From Nafulsella turpanensis ZLM-10 (lineage in GTDB: Bacteria > Bacteroidota > Bacteroidia > Cytophagales > Cyclobacteriaceae): DNA of 64,000 nt. The notes beneath the pieces are model-generated. The model had not been told where the DNA came from, did not search any database, and was given only the letters and a program-made list of their open reading frames with translations. Where the stretch lies: NCBI RefSeq assembly GCF_000346615.1, contig NZ_ANNU01000019.1, positions 106,392-170,391 of the forward strand. Reading direction: 5' to 3'. This document shows, piece after piece, positions 58,107-64,000 of this stretch (positions are counted from its first letter, which is position 1; every line of letters starts with the position of its first letter). Both the position numbers and the translations under genes were made by a program.

Positions 58107-58462
58107 ATATATGATTTTGCTATCCTGTACTATAAAGTAAATAGATAATGGTGCCTGCTTGTTTGCTGTGCATCCTTCCAAAGGAGGGAAAGTCGGTGGA
58201 GAAACAGGCAGAGCAGGCTAAAGTTAGCAATCTTTTTCACATACGCGCAGGAGCAGCCAGGAAAAAGGGCTGCATGCAGAGGGAATGGATAATTAATGCC
58301 TGTGCCTGCCGGGTTGTGGTAAGTATTTAATCCCAGAAACCAGGGCAGCAGTTAGTGATGCAGGATTTTTAAGGAGTGTGGTTGGCCGGCGAAGTAGAGA
58401 AATCTTCTGGCTCCTCCATGCCGGTTCTCTTGTTCCAGGTTATAATTCCGTACTGAATACGC
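58107..58462. other. 356-bp gap upstream of fabH
   Basis: It contains an inverted repeat GCCTGCTTGTTT/AAACAGGC and GCAGGC near 58147-58219. A short Cys-containing plus-strand frame (58148-58330) has no recognisable motif. I considered a riboswitch here but saw no known core, and I name no gene. Confidence 0.45.
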
Positions 58463-59161
58463 TCAATTAAAAAGCGTATAATTTCCGAACTGATCGGCGG
58501 CAGGGGCAGGGGCGATAACCGAAGGCTCATCGGTAGTAGCCGTATTCACCAGCGAGGACACGGTATAGAAGCGGGTCTGGTCGCGGTGGTAAGGCTGGAG
58601 CAGCTCGCGTATATCTTCCGGCCCTGCACTCTTATCCATCCATAAGGCTTCGGCCTCAGGAGAAAGAATAACCGGCATGCGCTCATGTATATTCTGAAGG
58701 GTGGAGTTGGCTTTGGTCGTAAGAATGGTAAAGGTATGGACCATATCTCCTTCATCATCCTCGAACTCTTCCCACAAGCCGGCGAAGGCAAACAGCTGTT
58801 CCTTTAAAAGGGTAATGCGGTAAGGGATTTTGCCCTTTTTGCTTACCGGCTTCCATTCAAAAAAGCCATCGGCAGGCACCAGGCAGCGGCGCTGCTGCAG
58901 GGCATTCCGAAAAGAAGCTTTTTCCTCTACCGTTTCGGCCCTGGCGTTAATCAGTTTCTGGCTAATCGATTTGTTTTTAGACCAGGAAGGAATCAGTCCC
59001 CAGTAAAACCAGGAAAGGCCCTCCGGCGCATCGGCAGTAATAACAGGCAGGAGCTGGCTGGGCGCTGCATTATAGCGGGGTTTGTAGTGGGAGGGAACCT
59101 CTACTTTAAAACGTTTTGCTACTTCATCTGCTTTTTTTACCAGGGTATATCTGCCGCACAT
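58463..59161 (-). CDS. SOS response-associated peptidase (SRAP/YedK-HMCES family)
   Basis: The 232-residue protein begins MCGRYTLVKKAD; Cys2 becomes N-terminal after Met removal and forms the thiazolidine cross-link with abasic sites in single-stranded DNA. Other family residues are seen in PRYNAAPSQLLPVI, LINARAETVEEKASFR, RCLVPADGFFEWKP and IHERMPVIL. The start is fixed by the required Cys2. It shields abasic sites during DNA replication. It has no operon partner. Confidence 0.96.
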   Translation of the reverse strand: MCGRYTLVKKADEVAKRFKVEVPSHYKPRYNAAPSQLLPVITADAPEGLSWFYWGLIPSWSKNKSISQKLINARAETVEEKASFRNALQQRRCLVPADGFFEWKPVSKKGKIPYRITLLKEQLFAFAGLWEEFEDDEGDMVHTFTILTTKANSTLQNIHERMPVILSPEAEALWMDKSAGPEDIRELLQPYHRDQTRFYTVSSLVNTATTDEPSVIAPAPAADQFGNYTLFN

Positions 59162-59344
59162 AGTTTTGCCTTTCTTACAGTTTCCAACAAAGGTATAAAA
59201 GTTCTTGCTGGAATTGAAGACGCTTTGCTTAAAAGCGATGAAGTAAATCTATAAATGTAAAAACCTTTCTGCAGTGCAGGTATACCTCCAGTGGGTGTGG
59301 AAAGAGGAGGAATCTCTTCAGCAGTCATGGGTTTAGCGTGTTTT

Positions 59345-60301
59345 TTAGCCCAGCACAAATTCCAACGCCTGCTTTTCTGAATAATATAGCTCTTCTCCCG
59401 GGGCAGGAGCAAAGCCCACATGGCCACCCTCTTCCGGTGCTTCAAAAGTAATAAAGGGATGTTCCTTTAACGAAGCCTCAGGGTAGCAACTGTCCGAAAG
59501 AAAGGGGTCGTTTTTAGCATTCAGGATAAGGGTAGGCAGCTGAATGTTATCCAGGTACCGGAGGGCGCTGCAATGGGCATAGTAAGCCTCGGCATTTATA
59601 AAGCCGTGCAGGGGAGCCGTATAGGTATCGTCGAACTGGCGCAGGGTTTTAATGTCCCGGAGTGCCCCAACATCAAGACGGCCCGGCATTTTTGCTGCCT
59701 TGCTTTTAATTTTCTTTCCGAGGTGGTTCAGGAACCGCTTATTGTATATCCAGTTGCTCCGCTGGCTAATCTGGGTAGAGCTGCCGGAAAGGTCGAGGGG
59801 CACAGAAAAGACTGCTGCTTTCCAAAGTTCAGGCGCTATATTGCTGCCCCGTTCGCCCAGGTATTTGAGTGTAAGGTTGCCCCCCAGGCTAAAGCCACTC
59901 AGGATAATCTTTTTATATTGCCCCAGCTGCCGCACATGCTGAACAACCGCTTCCAGATCTTCCGTGGCCCCGCTGTGGTAAAAGCGCTCCTGCAGGTTGG
60001 GCTCGCCACTGCAGCCCCGGTAGTTCCAGGCAAGGGCATGGCAGCCTCGCCGGGCAAATGCACGAACCATTCCTTTTACATAGGAGCGGTGGCTGTCGCC
60101 TTCCAGGCCGTGCGAAACAATTAAGAGTGTATCGGAAGAACCTTTCCGGAGCCAGTCCAGGTCCAGGAAATCCTCATCGGCGGTATAGATGCGCTCCCGC
60201 TCATAATGCACATTTTTCACTTTTCGGAAGAGGGAGGGCATAATCGTTTGCAGATGACCGTTGAACTGGTAAAAAGGTGGTTGGTAAGCTGGAGTGTTCA
60301 T
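59345..60301 (-). CDS. Alpha/beta hydrolase, YheT family
   Basis: The 318-residue hydrolase begins PAYQPPFYQFNGHLQTIMPSLFR, the YheT signature. The nucleophile Ser is in IILSGFSLGGNLTLKYLGE, the oxyanion region is VSHGLEGDSHRSYVKGM, ALAWNYRGCSGEPN precedes the core, and the catalytic His is in EGGHVGFAPAPG. The natural substrate is unknown (esterase-like). It is divergent from the PDH E2 gene; a near-perfect 26-bp palindrome lies just upstream of the start. Confidence 0.92.
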   Translation of the reverse strand: MNTPAYQPPFYQFNGHLQTIMPSLFRKVKNVHYERERIYTADEDFLDLDWLRKGSSDTLLIVSHGLEGDSHRSYVKGMVRAFARRGCHALAWNYRGCSGEPNLQERFYHSGATEDLEAVVQHVRQLGQYKKIILSGFSLGGNLTLKYLGERGSNIAPELWKAAVFSVPLDLSGSSTQISQRSNWIYNKRFLNHLGKKIKSKAAKMPGRLDVGALRDIKTLRQFDDTYTAPLHGFINAEAYYAHCSALRYLDNIQLPTLILNAKNDPFLSDSCYPEASLKEHPFITFEAPEEGGHVGFAPAPGEELYYSEKQALEFVLG

Positions 60302-60327
60302 ATGGCAGAAGGCGCTTCAGAAGTAGG

Positions 60328-60353
60328 GCAGCTTACAAACGTTTGCAAGCTGC
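60328..60353. promoter_or_regulatory. 26-bp palindrome, candidate operator
   Basis: GCAGCTTACAAAC (60328-60340) and GTTTGCAAGCTGC (60341-60353) are inverted copies matching at 12 of 13 positions, centred on CAAACGTTTG. LacI-family operators have a similar CG-centred form. It lies 27 bp upstream of the hydrolase start and ~190 bp from the E2 gene. Confidence 0.4.
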
Positions 60354-60539
60354 GGATGGCACAAAAATACAATCTGAATGTTTTAAATAAACAAAATCAC
60401 CGGCCAAAGATTAAACTTAATGCAGGTCGGCAAAGGCTCGATTAATGGTGGTGTATTTTGGCTAATAAGCAAAAATAGCTTTATTTTACGTCCGGAAACG
60501 AATTTGTGATATCAACGCACGCAAAAGAATAGAATATAT

Positions 60540-62240
60540 ATGGCTGAAGTAATAAGAATGCCTAAGATGAGCGACACCATGGAAGAAGGTGTGATCGCTT
60601 CCTGGCAGGTAAAAGTGGGCGATAAGGTAGAAAGTGGCGATATACTGGCTGAGGTAGAAACCGATAAAGCCACCATGGAGCTGGAGTCGTACCAGGATGG
60701 TGTACTGCTGCACATTGGCGTGCAGGAGAAGGACGCCGTACCGGTAAACGGAGTGCTTGCCATTATTGGAGAAGAAGGAGAGGACATCAGTGGTCTGCTC
60801 AAAGAAATTGAAAATGAAGACCAGGGCGGCGGCGGAGACAGCCAGCCGGAAGAAAAGGCCGAACCAAAGAAAGAAGAAGCTAAAGCAGCTGAAGATATAG
60901 ATGTTTCAGGTATTAAGGCTACGGTTGTCGCCATGCCTAAGATGAGCGATACCATGCAGGAAGGTACCATTGCCGCCTGGCATAAAAAGGTAGGCGACAA
61001 GGTGGAAAGTGGCGATATTCTGGCCGAAGTAGAAACTGATAAAGCCACCATGGAGCTTGAAGCCTACGAAGACGGAACTCTCCTGTATGTTGGTGTGGAA
61101 GAAGGCGATGCCGTACCGGTAGATGCCGTTATTGCCGTTATTGGTGAAAAAGGAGCTGACTATGAGAAGCTGCTGAAAGCGCATGCAGCAAAATCATCAG
61201 GCGATGGAGAGAATGCTTCTGCAAGTGATGAGTCTCCTAAAGCGACTACTGCCGAAAAAAGAGATACCGTTTCCAAGCCATCCGACAATGGGGCTGCCAC
61301 AGCATCGGCCTCCGGGGAGGACGATAGCCGCATAAAAGCCTCTCCGCTTGCCCGTAAAATGGCGGAAGAAAAAGGCTATAAACTCAGCCAGATAAAAGGT
61401 TCAGGACCTGACGGAAGGATTGTGAAGAAGGATGTGGAGGAGTTTAAACCATCCGCTGCCCCGGCTGCACAACCACAGCAGGGAGCAGCTGCTACAGGAC
61501 AGGTTCCAGCCAAAGAAGCTGGAGCCCCTACCTACACCATGCCGCAGGTGGTAGGCGAAGAGCGCTACGAAGAGCAGAAGGTGTCGCAAATGCGCAAAAC
61601 CATTGCCAAGCGCCTGGCTGAAAGTAAATTCACGGCTCCACACTTCTACCTGACCATGGAAATTAACATGGATAAGGCGATAGAAGCCAGGAAGAGCATG
61701 AATGAAGTTTCTCCGGTAAAAATCAGCTTTAACGATATGGTGATTAAGGCCGTAGCCGCTGCGCTGCGCCAGCACCCGAAAGTAAATGTAAGCTGGAGAG
61801 GCGATACCATGCGCTTGAACCAGCATATTAATATTGGGGTAGCCATGGCAGTAGAGGAAGGGCTGCTGGTACCGGTAGTACGTTTTGCCGATAATAAATC
61901 CCTGGCCCATATTTCGGCCGAAGTAAAAGAATTCGGCCAGAGAGCGAAGGCCAAGAAGCTGCAGCCACAGGACTGGGAAGGAAGTACCTTTACCGTTTCT
62001 AACCTGGGCATGTTCGGCATCGATGAGTTTACCGCTATTATTAATCCACCGGATGCCTGTATCCTGGCAGTAGGAGGAATCAAGGAAACTGCCGTGGTGA
62101 AAAACGGTCAGCTGGTGCCGGGTAATATTATGAAAGTAACCCTTAGCTGCGACCACCGTGCCGTAGATGGCGCCGTAGGGGCCGCCTTCCTGCAAACCCT
62201 CAAAGGTCTGCTCGAAGATCCGGTAAGAATTTTAATATAG
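60540..62240 (+). CDS. aceF: Pyruvate dehydrogenase complex E2 (dihydrolipoamide acetyltransferase)
   Basis: The 566-residue E2 chain has two N-terminal lipoyl domains (lipoyl-Lys in the repeated VETDKATMELE, near residues 43 and 170). A Pro/Ala/Ser-rich linker, an E1/E3-binding domain (IKASPLARKMAEEKGYKLSQIKG, about 265-300) and a catalytic domain ending with SCDHRAVDGAVGAAFLQTL follow. The YTMPQVVGEERYEEQKVSQMRKTIAKRLAESK segment opens the catalytic core. E1 and E3 genes are not adjacent, as usual in Bacteroidota. A terminator made of repeat-like sequence follows. Confidence 0.96.
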   Translation: MAEVIRMPKMSDTMEEGVIASWQVKVGDKVESGDILAEVETDKATMELESYQDGVLLHIGVQEKDAVPVNGVLAIIGEEGEDISGLLKEIENEDQGGGGDSQPEEKAEPKKEEAKAAEDIDVSGIKATVVAMPKMSDTMQEGTIAAWHKKVGDKVESGDILAEVETDKATMELEAYEDGTLLYVGVEEGDAVPVDAVIAVIGEKGADYEKLLKAHAAKSSGDGENASASDESPKATTAEKRDTVSKPSDNGAATASASGEDDSRIKASPLARKMAEEKGYKLSQIKGSGPDGRIVKKDVEEFKPSAAPAAQPQQGAAATGQVPAKEAGAPTYTMPQVVGEERYEEQKVSQMRKTIAKRLAESKFTAPHFYLTMEINMDKAIEARKSMNEVSPVKISFNDMVIKAVAAALRQHPKVNVSWRGDTMRLNQHINIGVAMAVEEGLLVPVVRFADNKSLAHISAEVKEFGQRAKAKKLQPQDWEGSTFTVSNLGMFGIDEFTAIINPPDACILAVGGIKETAVVKNGQLVPGNIMKVTLSCDHRAVDGAVGAAFLQTLKGLLEDPVRILI

Positions 62241-62250
62241 TAAAGTGTGT

Positions 62251-62299
62251 TGAGTATTGGGTAGTGAGATTAGACCTTGCTACCCAATACTCATTTTTT
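62251..62299 (+). terminator. Terminator after aceF built from the TACTCA repeat family
   Basis: TGAGTATTGGGTAG (62251-62264) pairs exactly with CTACCCAATACTCA (62280-62293), followed by six T. The same CCCAATACTCA-type sequence recurs before the hslV start. Confidence 0.88.
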
Positions 62300-62367
62300 A
62301 TTTAACCTCACCGATGCTTAGCCCTCATAGCATCCTCTCTTTCTTTTTTTATCGAATTATTTTTTCT

Positions 62368-62396
62368 CAATACCCACTACTCAATACTCACTACTA
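62368..62396 (+). repeat. AATACTCACTACTAA repeat abutting the hslV start
   Basis: The ~8-14-nt units (CAATACCCACTACT, CAATACTCACTACT, AAT) end two bases before the hslV ATG. Compare AATACTCACTACTAA before hisA (3448-3461). Confidence 0.75.
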
Positions 62397-62398
62397 AT

Positions 62399-62950
62399 AT
62401 GAAAGACTCAAATAGAATACGATCCACCACCGTCTGTGCTGTACTGCACAATGGTGAGGTGGCGATAGGGGCCGACGGACAGGCCACCATGGGCAATACC
62501 GTCGCCAAAAGCAATGTAAAAAAGATTCGGAAGCTGCAGGATGGCAAGATTGTAACCGGTTTTGCAGGTTCCACGGCCGATGCCTTCAACCTGCTGGAGA
62601 AGTTCGATGAGAAGCTCAACAGCTATGGAGGGAATATGAAGCGGGCCGCCATTGAGCTGGCCAAAGACTGGCGCACCGACCGTTTTCTGCGGAAGCTGGA
62701 AGCCATGATGATTGTGGCCGATAAGGAGGAGATCCTGATTATTTCCGGTACCGGCGATGTGCTGGAGCCCGATACGGGCATTGCCACCATCGGCTCGGGC
62801 AGTATGTATGCCAATGCCGCCGCCATTGCTCTTAAGCGCCATGCCGGCGATAAGCTCACCGCCCGACAGATTGTGGAGGAGGCGCTTCATATTGCTGCCG
62901 ATATCTGCATCTATACCAACCATAACCTGGTGGTGGAAGAAGTAAAATAG
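62399..62950 (+). CDS. hslV: ATP-dependent protease peptidase subunit HslV
   Basis: The 183-residue proteasome-like peptidase is the partner of the HslU ATPase (not in the window). A 9-residue propeptide (MKDSNRIRS) precedes the mature N-terminus [24 protein letters not shown], whose Thr is the nucleophile. The catalytic Lys is in [26 protein letters not shown]. The segment [14 protein letters not shown] completes the pattern. Length fits. The start ATG at 62399 is preceded by a repeat rather than an SD. Confidence 0.96.
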   Translation: MKDSNRIRSTTVCAVLHNGEVAIGADGQATMGNTVAKSNVKKIRKLQDGKIVTGFAGSTADAFNLLEKFDEKLNSYGGNMKRAAIELAKDWRTDRFLRKLEAMMIVADKEEILIISGTGDVLEPDTGIATIGSGSMYANAAAIALKRHAGDKLTARQIVEEALHIAADICIYTNHNLVVEEVK

Positions 62951-62973
62951 TAGTTGTCCTTTAGGATTTACTG

Positions 62974-63004
62974 AAGCCCTTGCCCTTACGGTAAGGGTTT
63001 TTTA
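62974..63004 (+). terminator. Terminator after hslV
   Basis: AAGCCCTTGCC (62974-62984) pairs with GGTAAGGGTTT (62990-63000) with wobbles, followed by T. The loop is CTTAC. Confidence 0.75.
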
Positions 63005-63036
63005 TGTTCAAAGGTCAGGGCGGGAGTACGGCTAAG

Positions 63037-63076
63037 CGATTACAATCGTGTACAAGCATTTACAATCGGTTACCAT
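63037..63076. repeat. Four 10-bp iteron-like units (CGNTTACAAT)
   Basis: CGATTACAAT (63037), CGTGTACAAG (63047), CATTTACAAT (63057) and CGGTTACCAT (63067) are consecutive, with no spacer, at one helical turn each. They lie in the 367-bp gap between hslV and the toxin-antitoxin pair, where no gene is visible. Confidence 0.6.
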
Positions 63077-63263
63077 AGGCTAACTCCAACTTCCACTTTT
63101 GATTACCCTTCTCATTTAGTAACTTGATGGAAAGCAGGTGCACTTTATTTTTAGCACATTAGGCTCTCTACAATGAAAAAACAGCATTAAAGGTAGGTAG
63201 CTTATATCTTTTCCTTGCAGAAGCTGAATAAAAGGCTTATGTTACCAATCAAAGACCACACCG

Positions 63264-63313
63264 ACCAACTACCGGAAAATAACAAGTGCACTTGTTATTT
63301 TCCGGTAGTTGGT
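63264..63313. repeat. 50-bp perfect palindrome upstream of the toxin-antitoxin genes
   Basis: The sequence from 63264 (ACCAACTACCGGAAAATAAC...) to 63313 is an exact inverted repeat of two 25-bp halves meeting at GTG|CAC (63288/63289) with no loop. The right half ends just before an ATG at 63318. It could be an operator for the toxin-antitoxin complex, a cruciform-forming site or a mobile-element end. Confidence 0.9.
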
Positions 63314-63389
63314 GCCTATGCAAAAAAAAGAACAGTACGCAGACCAAAAAGGGAAAAGAATTGTTATCTTGAAAAAAGAACCTATAAGC

Positions 63390-63557
63390 ATGATAACAAT
63401 AATAAAAAAAGGGACTCCTAAAGAGGAGATTAAAAGAAGGGTAAACGAAGTGGTTTCAAAAACTCCTAAAAAGGATATTATGAAATTTGCTGGTAAGTTA
63501 AAAACGGACATTGACCCATTAGAATACCAAAGACAAATGAGGGATGAGTGGGAATAG
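63390..63557 (+). CDS. Antitoxin of a PIN-type toxin-antitoxin pair
   Basis: A ~55-residue protein, MITIIKKGTPKEEIKRRVNE..., ends DPLEYQRQMRDEWE. Small Bacteroidota antitoxins paired with PIN toxins commonly end in DPLxxQxxxRDEWE. It overlaps the toxin start by 14 bp, the usual coupling. A longer start at ATG 63318 (79 residues) is possible and would put the palindrome right at the 5' end; I prefer 63390 because the family pattern begins there. Confidence 0.65.
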   Translation: MITIIKKGTPKEEIKRRVNEVVSKTPKKDIMKFAGKLKTDIDPLEYQRQMRDEWE

Positions 63558-63915
63558 GATTTTCGTTGACACCAATATCCTGCTGTATTTTTTAAAAGGA
63601 GACCAGGATGTAATAGAAATGATTTCGGATAAAGACCTTGTGATTTCATTTATTACAGAACTTGAACTTCTTTCCTTCCCCAAGATTACCACAGATTCTG
63701 AAGAAACTATCAAAGGACTGCTAAAAAGTTGCCTGATAGTAGACGTAAGCCCTGAAATTAAGGATTTAACCATTGAGTTTAGACGGAAATCAAAATTAAA
63801 GCTTCCTGACTCTATTGTAGCAGCTACTGCATTTTATTATAAGTTACCTCTATTGACAGCTGACAAGCAATTTCGGACGGTTGAAGAATTAGAGATTATA
63901 ATATACGAAATGTAA
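63544..63915 (+). CDS. PIN-domain toxin (VapC-like ribonuclease)
   Basis: The 123-residue PIN-domain protein shows the acidic metal-binding residues: Asp9 in RIFVDTNILLYFLKG, Glu in FITELELLSFPK, Asp in KLPDSIVAATAFYY and Asp in LLTADKQFRTVEEL. Such toxins cleave RNA and are held in check by the antitoxin encoded just upstream, with which this gene overlaps. ATG 63544 (MSGNRIFVD) is used. Base composition is AT-rich relative to hslV, consistent with acquisition. Confidence 0.9.
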   Translation: MSGNRIFVDTNILLYFLKGDQDVIEMISDKDLVISFITELELLSFPKITTDSEETIKGLLKSCLIVDVSPEIKDLTIEFRRKSKLKLPDSIVAATAFYYKLPLLTADKQFRTVEELEIIIYEM

Positions 63916-63918
63916 AAA

Positions 63919-63932
63919 GCACAGGCACCAAC
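63919..63932. repeat. Inverted copy of the sequence at the left end of the toxin-antitoxin cassette
   Basis: GCACAGGCACCAAC (63919-63932) is the inverse of GTTGGTGCCTATGC (63308-63321), matching at 13 of 14 positions. The two copies flank the toxin-antitoxin genes. Confidence 0.7.
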
Positions 63933-64000
63933 CACAGTAGCTGTTGCGCAACCCACTGATTAGCAGCTTATTTTTCAGCTCATTTTAGCCTTTCATTCCT

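Noticed and set aside
58148..58330. 60-codon plus-strand frame with several Cys (possible Cys leader)
   Set aside because: The Cys codons are scattered, no cysteine-related gene or terminator follows on the plus strand, and both neighbours are on the minus strand.
63215..63421. Plus-strand frame spanning the 50-bp palindrome
   Set aside because: Its sequence is largely the translated palindrome and it overlaps the antitoxin in another frame.

Overview
The window looks like a chromosome segment of a Bacteroidota bacterium, probably of the Cytophagia. Several things point there. Predicted secreted proteins carry C-terminal type IX secretion (T9SS) sorting domains. There are CarboxypepD/OMP_b-brl outer-membrane proteins, a Bacteroidota-type putative porin, a type III glutamine synthetase and a LytTR regulator with a His_kinase-type sensor. 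Start codons mostly lack Shine-Dalgarno sequences and are preceded by A-rich stretches. The classical menaquinone pathway is present. No rRNA, tRNA, CRISPR array, intact insertion sequence or prophage was seen.

Layout. 1-5.9 kb holds amino-acid and nucleotide metabolism: the end of purA, then asnA, phhA and hisH-hisA-hisF-hisIE. 6-14 kb holds recQ, a heme oxygenase, a degenerate TcmP-like protein, an S24 regulator and small secreted proteins. 14-21.4 kb is a menaquinone region, with menE, menB and menD on the minus strand and a hotdog thioesterase plus menF on the plus strand. 21.7-27.8 kb is cell envelope and housekeeping (zinc-ribbon protein, Nif3, lpxK, putative porin, miaE). 28-34.4 kb is a sulfur-assimilation operon: ferredoxin, metZ, siroheme sulfite reductase, cobA, a Met8-like protein and an APS reductase-type cysH. 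34.5-40.5 kb is mostly secreted or membrane proteins of unknown role. 40.5-48 kb is a visibly AT-richer accessory stretch with a transposase fossil, a MITE-like element, a LytTR two-component pair, an ankyrin protein and a large outer-membrane barrel. 48-63 kb is again housekeeping (secreted nuclease, mtaB, sulfatase, glnN, fabH, SRAP, YheT hydrolase, PDH E2, hslV). The window ends in a PIN-type toxin-antitoxin cassette beside a 50-bp perfect palindrome.

The most notable result is a set of very short leader ORFs, each enriched in codons for the amino acid relevant to the gene downstream. Most are followed by a strong intrinsic terminator and have a segment able to form an alternative antiterminator. 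Two tandem Asn-rich leaders precede asnA. A leader with five consecutive Tyr codons precedes phhA, the tyrosine-forming phenylalanine hydroxylase. A leader ending in four Cys codons sits between a SAM-I riboswitch and the ferredoxin-metZ genes. A second leader with seven Cys codons sits between metZ and sulfite reductase. In four of the five cases the antiterminator can be drawn base by base. This suggests that ribosome-mediated attenuation is a general control strategy for amino-acid supply in this lineage. I worked it out from the sequence alone and it is untested.

A second theme is a family of short, roughly 7-10-nt periodic repeats (ACTCAAG/ACTCACTA/AGGAGAT types) lying directly against start codons. 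In hisIE one of them supplies the start codon and the first dozen codons.
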